Counted from the stretch's first letter, positions 28,284 through 37,188 are shown. The stretch: 64,000 nt of DNA from Pelomonas sp. Root1217 (GCF_001425705.1 NZ_LMDC01000001.1:186001-250000); one strand, 5' to 3'. Notes: generated from the sequence alone by a model not told the origin. Translations and numbers: made by a program.

Positions 28284-29777
28284 ATGGAAGACATCCTGAT
28301 CAACTGGTCACCGCAGGAGACGCGGGTGGCCGTGGTCGAGAACGGCGCCGTGCAGGAACTGCACATCGAGCGCACGTTGGAGCGGGGCCTGGTCGGCAAC
28401 GTCTACCTCGGCAAGGTGGTGCGCGTGCTGCCCGGCATGCAGAGCGCCTTCATCGATATCGGCCTGGAGCGCGCCGCCTTCCTGCATGTGGCCGACCTGC
28501 ACAGTGCCTCGCAGTTCGGCCATGGCCGGCATCAAAACGGCCATGGCGTCGAGGTGCCGCCCACGCCCATCGAGCGCCTCATCTTCGAAGGCCAGCCGCT
28601 GACGGTTCAGGTCATCAAGGACCCCATCGGCACCAAGGGTGCCCGGCTGTCCAGCCAGATCAGCATCGCCGGCCGCATGCTGGTCTATCTGCCGCAGGAC
28701 GAGCACATCGGCATCAGCCAGAAGATCGGCTCGCCCGAGGCGCGCGAGGCCTTGCGCGCGCGCATGGTCGCGCTGGTCGGCACCAAGGAGCAGGGCGGCG
28801 GCGGTGGCTTCATCCTGCGCACCAATGCGGAGGACGCCAGCGACGAGGAGCTTGGCGCCGACATCGCCTACCTGCGCAAGACCTGGCAGCAGATCCGCGC
28901 GGGTGCGTTGACGACGCCGCCGGCCAACCTGTTGCACCAGGACTTGAGCCTCGTCGAGCGCGTGCTGCGCGACCTGACGAGCGAACGCACGGGTTCCATC
29001 CGCATCGACTCCAAGATGCAGTACGACGTGTTGCGAGGCTTCGGTGAGACCTTCATGCCGGCCGCGACGGCCAAGCTGGAGCATTACCGCGGTGAGCGGC
29101 CGATCTTCGACCTGTGCAATGTCGACGCCGAGATCGCCCGAGCATTGGCGCGCAAGGTGGAGCTGAAATCCGGCGGCTCGCTGGTGTTCGACCAGACCGA
29201 GGCCATGACGACCATCGACGTCAACACCGGCGGCTTCGTCGGTGCCAAGAACTTCGACGACACCATCTTCAAGACCAACCTCGAAGCGGCGGGCTCCATT
29301 GCGCGCCAGCTGAGGCTGCGCAACCTGGGCGGCATCATCATCGTCGACTTCATCGACATGACGCGTGAGGAGCACAAGACGGCGGTGCTGGCGGAGTTCC
29401 GCAAACAGCTGGGCCGCGACCGCACCAAGGTGACGGTGGGCGGCTTCACGCAGCTGGGCCTGGTCGAGATGACGCGAAAGCGCACGCGCGAGTCGCTGGC
29501 CCGCATGCTCTGCGAGCCTTGCCCGACCTGCGAGGGCCGCGGGCAGGTCAAGACGGCGCGCTCGGTCTGCTACGACATCCTGCGCGAGATCCTGCGCGAG
29601 GCGCGCCAGTTCTCGCCCCGCGAGTTCCGAGTCGTGGCGGCGGCCAATGTCGTCGAGATGATGCTCGACGAAGAGAGCGCCCACCTGGCCGGCCTGTCCG
29701 ACTTCATCGGCAAGCCCATCTCGCTGACCGCCGAGCCGACCAACCAGACGGAACATTACGACATCGTCCTACTCTGA
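28284..29777 (+). CDS. rng: Ribonuclease G
   Basis: The 497-residue protein has an N-terminal S1-like domain (VGNVYLGKVVRVLPGMQSAF). The RNase E/G catalytic core carries VFDQTEAMTTIDVNTGGFVG, and the Zn-link cysteines lie in CEPCPTCEGRG. The long disordered C-terminal arm of RNase E is absent, which makes this RNase G. It matures 16S rRNA 5' ends and decays mRNA. ATG 28284 fits the conserved start (MEDILINWSPQETRVAVVE). Confidence 0.95.
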   Translation: MEDILINWSPQETRVAVVENGAVQELHIERTLERGLVGNVYLGKVVRVLPGMQSAFIDIGLERAAFLHVADLHSASQFGHGRHQNGHGVEVPPTPIERLIFEGQPLTVQVIKDPIGTKGARLSSQISIAGRMLVYLPQDEHIGISQKIGSPEAREALRARMVALVGTKEQGGGGGFILRTNAEDASDEELGADIAYLRKTWQQIRAGALTTPPANLLHQDLSLVERVLRDLTSERTGSIRIDSKMQYDVLRGFGETFMPAATAKLEHYRGERPIFDLCNVDAEIARALARKVELKSGGSLVFDQTEAMTTIDVNTGGFVGAKNFDDTIFKTNLEAAGSIARQLRLRNLGGIIIVDFIDMTREEHKTAVLAEFRKQLGRDRTKVTVGGFTQLGLVEMTRKRTRESLARMLCEPCPTCEGRGQVKTARSVCYDILREILREARQFSPREFRVVAAANVVEMMLDEESAHLAGLSDFIGKPISLTAEPTNQTEHYDIVLL

Positions 29778-29906
29778 GTCGGGACCAAGGACAGCACACT
29801 GCGTGCTGTCCGCCGCCCTCCGAAGGATTTGCCGCCTGCCCGCGGCAAAGCATGAAATGGTGCGGCGCTGCGGCAGAATTCCGGACCGCACTGCAAAGTC
29901 AACTGC

Positions 29907-31178
29907 ATGATCTCTCGCCGTCTCAGCCTTGCCGCGCTCGCGGCCTTCCCTGCCGCCTCGGCCCTGGCCCAGGTGCGCATCGACATCGCCGGCACGGGCG
30001 GCACTCGCATCCCGGTGGCCATCGTCGATTTCCGCGATGACGCCAAGGCCTCGGGCCAGCCCATCGCCGCCATCGTGCGCGCTGACCTGGAACGCAGCGG
30101 GCTGTTTCGCAGCGTCGATGCGCCCGCCGGCCTGAGCGAGACGAGCAGCCCGGCCTGGCCCGACTGGAAGGCCAGGCAGGCCGATGCACTTGCAGCGGGT
30201 TCGATCACCCGACTGGCCGACGGACGGCTGGATATCCGCTTCAAGCTCTGGGACGTCGTCAACCGCACCGAGCTTCTTGGCGAAGCCCATGCCGTGCACC
30301 CCGACGATGCCCGCCTCGCCGCGCATCGCATCGCCGACACCATCTACCAGAAGCTCACCGGCGAGCGCGGCGTATTCGCCACCCGCATGGCCTATGTGAC
30401 CAAGGCCGGGCCGCGCTATAGCCTGGTCGTCGCCGATGCGGACGGCGAGGGCGCCAAGGTCGCATTGACCAGCCCCGATCCCATCATCTCGCCGGCCTGG
30501 GCCCCCAATGGCCGAGAACTCGCCTACGTGACCTTCGAGAGCCGCAAGGCCACGGTGCGCGTCCAGGACGTGCAGACCGGTGGCCGCCGGGTGCTGGCCG
30601 ATTTCAAGGGCACCAACAGCGCGCCGGCCTGGTCGCCCGATGGCTCGCAGCTCGTGCTCAGCCTGTCGCGCGACGGCGGCACCCAGCTCTTCGTCATCAA
30701 CCGCGACGGCTCGGGCCTGCGTCGCCTCACACAAAGCGGCTCCATCGATACCGAGGCGTGCTACTCGCCCGATGGCAGCAAGATCTATTTCGTCAGCGAC
30801 CGTGGCGGCGGCCCGCAGATCTACCGGATGCCGGCCAGCGGCGGCGCTGCCGAACGCGTGACCTTCAGCGGCAACTACAACATCAGCCCGGCGGTCAGCC
30901 CCGATGGCCGTACGCTGGCCTACATCACCCGCATCAGTGGGGCCTTCCGCTTGTCGGTGATGGACCTTGGCACCGGCCAGTCACAGCAGATCAGCGAAGC
31001 CAACGACGATGAAAGCCCGGCGTTCGCGCCCAATGGCAAGCTCATCGTGTATGCGAGCCGTGCCGGCGGCAAGGAAGTGCTGATGACGACCACGCTGGAC
31101 GGCAAGATGAAGACGCCGCTGCTGGTCACATTGGTAGAGGTTCGTGAGCCCACGTGGGGTCCATTTACACGCCAGTAA
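29907..31178 (+). CDS. tolB: Tol-Pal system beta-propeller protein TolB
   Basis: The 423-residue protein has a signal peptide (cut near SALA) and an N-terminal TolB domain (VRIDIAGTGGTRIPVAIVDF). A C-terminal six-bladed propeller follows, with repeated SPDGSK/SPDGRTLAY blade motifs. TolB works in the periplasm with Pal and TolA to keep the outer membrane attached during division. It precedes pal and cpoB. tolQ, tolR and tolA are not upstream; rng is. A separate tolQRA locus is therefore expected. Confidence 0.95.
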   Translation: MISRRLSLAALAAFPAASALAQVRIDIAGTGGTRIPVAIVDFRDDAKASGQPIAAIVRADLERSGLFRSVDAPAGLSETSSPAWPDWKARQADALAAGSITRLADGRLDIRFKLWDVVNRTELLGEAHAVHPDDARLAAHRIADTIYQKLTGERGVFATRMAYVTKAGPRYSLVVADADGEGAKVALTSPDPIISPAWAPNGRELAYVTFESRKATVRVQDVQTGGRRVLADFKGTNSAPAWSPDGSQLVLSLSRDGGTQLFVINRDGSGLRRLTQSGSIDTEACYSPDGSKIYFVSDRGGGPQIYRMPASGGAAERVTFSGNYNISPAVSPDGRTLAYITRISGAFRLSVMDLGTGQSQQISEANDDESPAFAPNGKLIVYASRAGGKEVLMTTTLDGKMKTPLLVTLVEVREPTWGPFTRQ

Positions 31179-31179
31179 C

Positions 31180-31206
31180 TTGACAGTTCATACCATGTTG
31201 GACAAT
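31180..31206 (+). promoter_or_regulatory. Candidate sigma-70 promoter upstream of pal
   Basis: TTGACA (31180-31185) is a consensus -35 box, followed after 15 bp by GACAAT (31201-31206) as a partial -10 box. It lies in the 99-bp gap between tolB and pal, so pal and cpoB may have their own promoter. The spacing is short, so this is tentative. Confidence 0.4.
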
Positions 31207-31277
31207 GGCGCGCCCGCGCCGCTGATGGCGCAGTGCTCCCCATCCCCTGCCCCCTGTCTGTTGTGGAGACTATTCGA

Positions 31278-31814
31278 ATGAAACTGACCCGCTTTGCGCT
31301 CACCCTGACTGCCGTCGCCGTGCTGGCTGGCTGCAGCTCCGCCGTCAAGCTGGACGAGCCCGCGCCGGTCGAGACGCGCCAGACCACACCGCCCGCGGCG
31401 ACCCCGGCGCAGCAGCCGACGACCGCGCAGACCGCTGTGCCGACAGTTGACCTGTTCAGCCAGTACACCCAGGAAGTCAACAAGGGCGCCAATCGCGTCG
31501 TCTACTTCGACTACGACAGCGACGTCGTCAAGGAAGAGTACCGCCCGCTGGTCGACCTGCACGCCAAGCGCCTGAACGCCAACAAGCGCGCCGCACTGAA
31601 CCTCGAAGGCCACACCGACGAGCGCGGCGGCCGCGAGTACAACCTGGCCCTCGGCCAGCGCCGTGCCGAAGCCGTTGCCAAGTCGCTGACGCTGCTGGGT
31701 GTCGGCGCCAACCAGGTTGAAGCTGTCAGCTACGGCAAGGAGCGCCCCGCCGTTCAGGGCAGCGGCGAAGAAGTCTGGGCCAAGAATCGCCGCGTCGAGC
31801 TCAAGGACAAGTGA
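31278..31814 (+). CDS. pal: Peptidoglycan-associated lipoprotein Pal
   Basis: The 178-residue lipoprotein has the lipobox VLAGC (Cys20), a Pro/Thr-rich linker, and a C-terminal OmpA-like peptidoglycan-binding domain. That domain contains VYFDYDSDVV, LEGHTDERGGREYNLALGQR and a terminal NRRVELKDK. Pal is anchored in the outer membrane and binds peptidoglycan and TolB. ATG 31278 puts the lipobox in place. The cpoB start overlaps the stop. Confidence 0.96.
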   Translation: MKLTRFALTLTAVAVLAGCSSAVKLDEPAPVETRQTTPPAATPAQQPTTAQTAVPTVDLFSQYTQEVNKGANRVVYFDYDSDVVKEEYRPLVDLHAKRLNANKRAALNLEGHTDERGGREYNLALGQRRAEAVAKSLTLLGVGANQVEAVSYGKERPAVQGSGEEVWAKNRRVELKDK

Positions 31815-32599
31815 AAGTGATGCGCGCTCTGCGACTGTCGTTGATGACCCTGGCCGCGAGCGCGGCTTTCATGCAGCCCGCGAAGGCGGGCCTGTTCGAG
31901 GATGATGAAGCCCGCAAGGCCATCCTCGAACTGCGTGGCACGGTGAAGGCCAACGAGGACGCTGCCAAGCAGCGTGCCGAACAGCTCAACACGCTGGTCC
32001 AGGACCAGCTGCAGCCACTGCGCCGCAGCATGCTGGACCTGAACGGCCAGATCGATGCCCTGCGCAGCGAGATCGCCAAGCTGCGCGGCGCCAACGAGCA
32101 GCTCGCCCGTGACCTGGCCGACACCCAGCGCAAGCTGGCCGATCAGTCGCAGTCCGTCGAAGCCCGCTTCAAACCGTTGGAGCCGCAGAAGGTCAGCCTC
32201 GATGGCCGCGAGTTCCAGGTCAACCCGGACGAGCGCAACCAGTACGAAGCCGCCATCGGCCTTGTGCGCCGTGGCGACTTCACCGAGGCCGTCGCCGCGC
32301 TCAATGCGTTTCTGAAGCGCTATCCGGCCAGCGGCTATACCGACTCTGTGCGCTTCTGGCTCGGCAACGCTCAGTACGGCAAGCGCGACTACAAGGACGC
32401 CGTCGCGACCTTCAAGGCTTTCATCGCCGGCAACCCTGACCATCCCCGCGCGGCCGAAGCCCTGCTCGCGCTGGCCAATTGCCAGATCGAGCTGAAAGAC
32501 AACAAAGCCGCCCGGCGCAGCCTTGACGAGCTCATCAAGGCGTATCCCGGCACCGAGGCCGCGCAGGCCGCCAAGGAACGGCTGGCGGCACTGCGCTGA
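31811..32599 (+). CDS. cpoB: Cell division coordinator CpoB (YbgF)
   Basis: The product has 262 residues, with a signal peptide cut near AKA. A coiled coil follows at about residues 40-115 (KQRAEQLNTLVQDQLQ onwards), then three TPR-like repeats (YEAAIGLVRRGDFTEAVAAL onwards). CpoB links the Tol system to PBP1B-LpoB during septation. GTG 31811 overlaps the pal stop (GTGA); ATG 31820 is an equally good start nine bases later. Its stop overlaps the next ATG. Confidence 0.92.
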   Translation: MKVMRALRLSLMTLAASAAFMQPAKAGLFEDDEARKAILELRGTVKANEDAAKQRAEQLNTLVQDQLQPLRRSMLDLNGQIDALRSEIAKLRGANEQLARDLADTQRKLADQSQSVEARFKPLEPQKVSLDGREFQVNPDERNQYEAAIGLVRRGDFTEAVAALNAFLKRYPASGYTDSVRFWLGNAQYGKRDYKDAVATFKAFIAGNPDHPRAAEALLALANCQIELKDNKAARRSLDELIKAYPGTEAAQAAKERLAALR

Positions 32600-33393
32600 T
32601 GACCGCAGATCAGCTGGACGCTGATCTGGAGCGCCGCTTCGGCGGCCTGCGCCGCCTGCACGGCGACGCCGCCTACCAGCGCCTGCGCGCCGCGCGTTTC
32701 GCGGTCGTGGGCCTGGGTGGCGTCGGTTCCTGGGCCGTAGAAGCCCTGGCGCGCAGTGGCGCCGCCGAGCTGACGCTGATCGACCTGGACCAGGTCTCCG
32801 AATCCAACATCAACCGCCAGATCCAGGCCTTGGGCTCGACCGTCGGCATGGCCAAGGCGCAGGCGCTCAAAGAACGCATCGCCGATATCCATCCCGGCTG
32901 CGCGGTGCGCGTCATCGAGGAATTCGTCGAGCCCGACAACTGGCCGGGGCTGATTGACGATGCCGAGTTCGACGGGCTCATCGACTGCTGCGACCAGGTC
33001 CGCGCCAAGGCCGTGCTGGCTGCCTGGGCTCGCGAGCATGCGCTGCCTTTTGTGACCGTCGGTGCCGCTGGCGGCAAGCGCGAGCCGCATCGCGTCGAAC
33101 TCGACGACCTCAGCGCGACGACTCACGACCCTTTGCTGGCCTCACTCCGCCAGCGCTTGCGCAAGCATCACGGCGCGCCGCGTGCCGGCAGGATGGACGT
33201 CGCCTGTGTGTATTCGCGCGAGCCGGTGCATCTGCCCCAGCAAGGAGAGGGTGAAGCCTGCGACATCGTCGGCGTTGGCGACGGCAGCCTGAACTGCCAT
33301 GGCTATGGTTCCAGCGTCACCGTCACGGCGACCTTTGGCCTGTGCGCCGCGGCCGAGCTGCAACGCCTGCACCTGAGTCGAAATCCGGGTTGA
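32599..33393 (+). CDS. tcdA: tRNA threonylcarbamoyladenosine dehydratase
   Basis: The 264-residue E1-like protein has the nucleotide-binding motif VVGLGGVGSWAVEALARSG, followed by LIDLDQVSESNINRQIQAL. The Cys-containing AIDCCDQVRAK-type segment (LIDCCDQVRAKAVLA) is typical of TcdA/CsdL. It converts t6A37 to the cyclic ct6A form in tRNA using ATP. The ATG overlaps the cpoB stop (TGATG), so it is likely expressed with the Tol genes although functionally unrelated. Confidence 0.93.
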   Translation: MTADQLDADLERRFGGLRRLHGDAAYQRLRAARFAVVGLGGVGSWAVEALARSGAAELTLIDLDQVSESNINRQIQALGSTVGMAKAQALKERIADIHPGCAVRVIEEFVEPDNWPGLIDDAEFDGLIDCCDQVRAKAVLAAWAREHALPFVTVGAAGGKREPHRVELDDLSATTHDPLLASLRQRLRKHHGAPRAGRMDVACVYSREPVHLPQQGEGEACDIVGVGDGSLNCHGYGSSVTVTATFGLCAAAELQRLHLSRNPG

Positions 33394-33411
33394 CGGCCGT
33401 TCAAGAACTTC

Positions 33412-33441
33412 TTGTGGAGCCTCAAAAAACCTGCCTATAAT
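33412..33441 (+). promoter_or_regulatory. Promoter of the tRNA-Lys genes
   Basis: TTGTGG (33412-33417) and a perfect TATAAT (33436-33441) are separated by 18 bp and lie about 20 bp upstream of the first tRNA-Lys. The consensus -10 box stands out in this GC-rich sequence. Confidence 0.65.
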
Positions 33442-33460
33442 GGCGGGCTCTGCTTGACAC

Positions 33461-33536
33461 GGGACGTTAGCTCAGTCGGTAGAGCAGCGGACTTTTAATC
33501 CGTTGGTCGCAGGTTCGAATCCTGCACGTCCCACCA
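33461..33536 (+). tRNA. tRNA-Lys (anticodon TTT)
   Basis: This is a 76-nt cloverleaf with encoded CCA. The acceptor arms GGGACGT/ACGTCCC pair, the D arm is GCTCAGTCGGTAGAGC, the anticodon loop is CTTTTAA with TTT, and the T arm has GGTTCGAATCC. A second lysine tRNA follows 72 bp downstream. Confidence 0.97.
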
Positions 33537-33608
33537 GAATTTTGAGCGGTGATTCGACGGAATCCACGCTACAATCTTTGGCTCAGCTAGGTCCGCTTAG
33601 TTGAATCA

Positions 33609-33684
33609 GGGCTCTTAGCTCAGTTGGTAGAGCAGCGGACTCTTAATCCGTAGGTCGAGTGTTCGAGTCACTCAGGGCCCACCA
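33609..33684 (+). tRNA. tRNA-Lys (anticodon CTT)
   Basis: This is a 76-nt cloverleaf with encoded CCA. Acceptor arms are GGGCTCT/AGGGCCC (with G-U pairs), the D arm is GCTCAGTTGGTAGAGC and the anticodon loop is CTCTTAA with CTT. It shares the transcript direction of the TTT isoacceptor and ends just before a strong terminator. Confidence 0.95.
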
Positions 33685-33697
33685 AAATTTAAGAAGC

Positions 33698-33733
33698 AAA
33701 AAGGCACTTGGCGAACCGCCAAGTGCCTTTTTT
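33698..33733. terminator. Bidirectional rho-independent terminator
   Basis: GGCACTTGGC (33703-33712) and GCCAAGTGCC (33718-33727) form a 10-bp stem, flanked by AAAAA on the left and TTTTTT on the right. It ends the tRNA-Lys transcript on the plus strand and the lysozyme-like gene on the minus strand. Confidence 0.88.
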
Positions 33734-33777
33734 GCGTTTGGAGTGCGGCGTCGGGAGAAGCCGCAGCAGCTTGAGGT

Positions 33778-34566
33778 TCAAAGCCCCAGCAGCGCCTTGG
33801 CACGCGCCAAGTGCTCCAACCGGTCATCCAGGCCGTTGTAGCCGCCATTGATCCGCTTGGTGACAGCCTTGGCGTCGTCGGCTTCGGCGAGCGGGCCGAT
33901 GCCGCGCGTCTTCCAGAACCAGCACGCCACGTCGACGCAAGCGAACGGGTCCTGGGCAAGCTGCGTGGGGTCGCTGACGTAGTCGGTGCCGGTGAACTTG
34001 CTGTAGTCGCGGTAGTTGTTGCGTCCGGTGAGCTGGATCAGGCCGCGGCCCTTGAAGCGTGGGCCGTCACCGGGCTCCGTGTTGCCGAGATCGGTGCGGC
34101 CGTCGTAGGCGTTGCCGCTGGCCAGCTCCTCGGCGTAGAGCAGCGAGCCCGATTCGTGTGCGAGCTGGGCGATGAAGTGGGCGATCTGCCGCGGCGTGTC
34201 GATGCCATAGCGCGTCATGCCCTTCACCAGGGGCTCGAAGTAGAGGTCGATGCGTTTTTGCATGGCCCGTGGCATCACGATGCCGAGCTTCTCCTTGGTC
34301 GCGCCGGGAGGCAGGCCCGCCAGCAGCCGCGTCATCGTGGCGTCGCCCGGCGTCACCAGGCCATCCGACTCCGGCAGGCCCATGGCCTGGGTCTCGAAGG
34401 CGCGGATCGCGTCGATGGTGTTGGGGCCGATCTGCCCGTCCACCCCCAACTGCTTGAGCGCCGCGCCGCTCCAGGCCTCGCTGTTCATGTTGAGCAGGAC
34501 CTGGACGATGCGGACATCGGCGACATCGTTGCGGGCACCCAGCCCGACGCTCTTGGCAATGCACAT
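33778..34566 (-). CDS. GH19 chitinase/lysozyme-like enzyme with N-terminal peptidoglycan-binding domain
   Basis: The 262-residue product has an N-terminal putative peptidoglycan-binding fold (residues ~5-75, LGVDGQIGPNTIDAIRAFE). A GH19 catalytic domain follows: QIAHFIAQLAHESGSLLYAEE supplies the general-acid Glu, and RFKGRGLIQLTGRNNYRDYS is the family block. No signal peptide is seen, as in phage endolysins and some type VI effectors. ATG 34566 is preferred over 34581 because GGGAG lies eight bases upstream. No holin, spanin or phage gene is adjacent. Confidence 0.85.
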   Translation of the reverse strand: MCIAKSVGLGARNDVADVRIVQVLLNMNSEAWSGAALKQLGVDGQIGPNTIDAIRAFETQAMGLPESDGLVTPGDATMTRLLAGLPPGATKEKLGIVMPRAMQKRIDLYFEPLVKGMTRYGIDTPRQIAHFIAQLAHESGSLLYAEELASGNAYDGRTDLGNTEPGDGPRFKGRGLIQLTGRNNYRDYSKFTGTDYVSDPTQLAQDPFACVDVACWFWKTRGIGPLAEADDAKAVTKRINGGYNGLDDRLEHLARAKALLGL

Positions 34567-34720
34567 GGCAACGGCTCCCATCAGGAAGAAGAGGTGTCGA
34601 CCTTATGCGCCCGCCGCGGCCAGCGAATCCCCAATCAGCAGGATGAGATTGCGATTGCCGCCTCTAAGCTGCAGCGGCTGCCGCTGGACGACGGCAACCA
34701 GGTGCGCTGAAGGCGTAGCC

Positions 34721-35542
34721 TCAGGGCGTCAGTGGTCGGATGCTGACACCCAGGCTGCCGGGCGGATGCAGCTCATTGAAGAGCTGCCAGATTCGCCCGC
34801 TACGCGCCGCCTGGGCAAGGGCCTGGCGCAGTGTGCGCCGGTCGGCCTCATTGAGACTGCGACGCGACAGATAGAGGCCGCTGGCGTGCCAGCCCAGCTC
34901 CTCCAGCGGTTCGACGCGCAGGCGCTTCAGCAGCGGCGTCAGCTCGCCGTCCACGACCAGGGTGCCGACGAGGATGGATGCCGTCATGACGGTGGCGTGG
35001 GCCAGGCCCTGGCGCAATGCGCGGGCGACGCCGCTTGGGTCGGCCTCCTCGACCAGGCGCTGGCGCTGGCGCAGCGTCGCGATGGTGCTGTCATAGGCAG
35101 CGCCGAAGGAGAAGCCTCGCACGACGGCCAGCTTGTAGTCTGGCCGGGCCAGCAGCTCGGCCAGCGAGCGCGGCACGGGCGCGTCGGTGTCCAGGGTCAG
35201 CAGGCTGGCCCGCACCTGGATCAGCGGCACGAACTCGGCGATCGCATCGCGTGCGGGCGTGGCCGAGGCCGGCACGAGCATGTCGGCCTGGCCGGCGTCA
35301 AACAACGACTGCAGCCGTGCGCGGGGCACCCGGTGCATGTCGAACTGGCAGCGTCCGTCGGCGGCGGCCACCTCGCGCAACAGTGTCGGGTAGATGCCCT
35401 GGGCGCGGCCGTCCTCGAAGCTCACGCTCAGGCCGATGGGAGACATGGGCACGTGGATGGCGCGTGAGCAGTCGGCCCGGGCGGACATCGCCGCCAACAG
35501 CATGCAAGCCATCCACCAGCCGGATCGCGCCCTTGCGTTCAT
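34721..35542 (-). CDS. Periplasmic substrate-binding protein, amino-acid family
   Basis: The 273-residue protein has a signal peptide (cut near ARA, residue ~23) and a bilobed family-3 solute-binding domain. The domain includes GIYPTLLREVAAADGRCQFD and an ADMLVPASATPAR loop. Its ATG overlaps the stop of the upstream transporter fusion (ATGA), so the two are co-translated although each carries its own binding domain. The ligand is unknown. It resembles the orphan binding protein at 11578 in overall build. Confidence 0.75.
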   Translation of the reverse strand: MNARARSGWWMACMLLAAMSARADCSRAIHVPMSPIGLSVSFEDGRAQGIYPTLLREVAAADGRCQFDMHRVPRARLQSLFDAGQADMLVPASATPARDAIAEFVPLIQVRASLLTLDTDAPVPRSLAELLARPDYKLAVVRGFSFGAAYDSTIATLRQRQRLVEEADPSGVARALRQGLAHATVMTASILVGTLVVDGELTPLLKRLRVEPLEELGWHASGLYLSRRSLNEADRRTLRQALAQAARSGRIWQLFNELHPPGSLGVSIRPLTP

Positions 35543-37059
35543 GCCCCTCGACCTCGATATTCTTGTGACCCATTGTGCGCGCCCCGCCGTTCCAGCGCAT
35601 CAAAAAGCAGTTGCACGATGACGGCCAGGGCCGCGGCGGGCAGAGCGCCGGCCAGCATCAGCGTGCTGTCGTTGACGGCCAGGCCCGCGACGATGCGCTC
35701 GCCCAGGCCGCCCGCACCGACGAAGGCCGCCACGGTGGCCGTGCCGACGTTGGTGACCGCTGCCGTCTTCACCCCGGCCATCAGCGTGGGCAGGGCCAGT
35801 GGCAGCTCGATGGCGCGCAGCGTCTGGCCGCGGGTCAGGCCCAGCGCCAGTGCGGCATGGGTCAGCCCGCCAGACACGGCCTGCAGCCCTGCATGGGTGT
35901 TGCGCACGATGGGCAGCAGCGCATAGACGAACAGCGCCAGCAGGGCCGGCACGAAGCCGATGCGGCCGACGAGGGCGATCAAGAAAGCCAGCAAAGCCAG
36001 CGAAGGCAGTGTCTGCAGCAGGCCCGCCACCGCCATGACGGGCGCCGCCAGCCGCGGCAGGCGATGCGCCGCGATGCCCAGCGGCACGGCGACGGCCACG
36101 GCCAGGGCGAGCGAGGCCAGCACCAGCGCCAGATGTTGGGCAAGCAGCTTGAGCAGGTCGGGTGCAAACAGTCGGTCCATCAAGCCCTGGTGACCCGTGC
36201 CGCCCGAGCCCGATTGCAGGAAGCCCTGCGCCACGTCGGCGAAGGGCCGCCCGTCCAGCTCGGCGGCGGCGTTCAGGCGGGTCATTTCGGCTTCGGGCAG
36301 GCGGCCGGCCAGGCCCTGCAGCGGCCTGTCGTCGACGGCCGCGCGCATCAGCAACACGGCGTCGTAGCGCGGGAAGAAGCCGCGGTCGTCGCGCAGCACC
36401 CGCACGGGCTGGCGGGCGAGCTGGGCGTCGGTGGTGTAGACGTCGATGAGGTCGACCTGGCCATTGGCGAGGGCTTGATACGCCAGGCCATGGTCCAGCC
36501 CGGCGCCGGGTTGCAGCTTCAGGCCGTAGGCGCGCTGCAGTGCCGGCCAGCCGTCGGCGCGGGCCAGGAATTCATGCGACAAGCCGGCCTTCAGCGCCGG
36601 CGCCTTGGTCGCCAGCTCGGAAATGCTCGTGATTCCCAGCCGCGCCGCGTCGGCCTCGCGCAAAGCCAGCGCATAGCTGTTGTTGAAGCCCAGCGGCACG
36701 CCGGCCTTCAGGCCGAGCGGCTTCAACCACGTGTTGATCTGCGCCAGCGGGGCCTGTGCATCCGCAGATGACTCGCGCTTGAGCAGCTCGCGCACGATGG
36801 TGCCGGTGTACTCCGGGTAGAGATCAATCTGGCCTCGCTGCAAGGCCGCGGCCAGGATGGCGGTATTGCCCAGGCCCTGGCGGTGTTCGGCGGCGATACC
36901 CTGGCCATTGAGCGTCTGCGTGACGATCTCGCCCAGCAGATAACTCTCGGTGAAGCGCTTGGAGCCCACCTGCAGCGCTGCCGGCGCGGCCTGCGCCATG
37001 CCGGCAAACCACGCGGTTAGCAGGGTCAACAACCAAAGTGCTTGCCGGCTGGTTCTCAT
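35539..37059 (-). CDS. Osmoprotectant-type ABC transporter fusion: binding domain plus permease
   Basis: From ATG 37059 the product has 506 residues. After a signal peptide (cut near AQA) comes a glycine betaine/choline-type binding domain of the OpuAC/OsmX family (VGSKRFTESYLLGEIVTQ, then IDLYPEYTGTIV), residues ~25-290. It is followed by five or six membrane segments with the permease EAA-type loop (ALALGLTRGQTLRAIELPLALP). In known EgtU/OpuC fusions the permease comes first; here the order is reversed. No ATPase gene is adjacent. The upstream start at 37101 is possible. Confidence 0.85.
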   Translation of the reverse strand: MRTSRQALWLLTLLTAWFAGMAQAAPAALQVGSKRFTESYLLGEIVTQTLNGQGIAAEHRQGLGNTAILAAALQRGQIDLYPEYTGTIVRELLKRESSADAQAPLAQINTWLKPLGLKAGVPLGFNNSYALALREADAARLGITSISELATKAPALKAGLSHEFLARADGWPALQRAYGLKLQPGAGLDHGLAYQALANGQVDLIDVYTTDAQLARQPVRVLRDDRGFFPRYDAVLLMRAAVDDRPLQGLAGRLPEAEMTRLNAAAELDGRPFADVAQGFLQSGSGGTGHQGLMDRLFAPDLLKLLAQHLALVLASLALAVAVAVPLGIAAHRLPRLAAPVMAVAGLLQTLPSLALLAFLIALVGRIGFVPALLALFVYALLPIVRNTHAGLQAVSGGLTHAALALGLTRGQTLRAIELPLALPTLMAGVKTAAVTNVGTATVAAFVGAGGLGERIVAGLAVNDSTLMLAGALPAAALAVIVQLLFDALERRGAHNGSQEYRGRGA

Positions 37060-37188
37060 TGCCGCATGGTGCCTCATGGCATGCGTTGCAGTGTCAGACA
37101 AGGCCTACACACGGCCGCCTTGGTGTCCGAATGCAACCAAGCCAAGTTTTCTCTAGAGTTGAAGGCATGTTTTCAGAGGAGGTCACCC

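Noticed and set aside
33541-33608. A separate promoter for the second tRNA-Lys
   Set aside because: TACAAT (33570-33575) resembles a -10 box, but no -35 box lies at a usable distance; co-transcription with the first tRNA is simpler.
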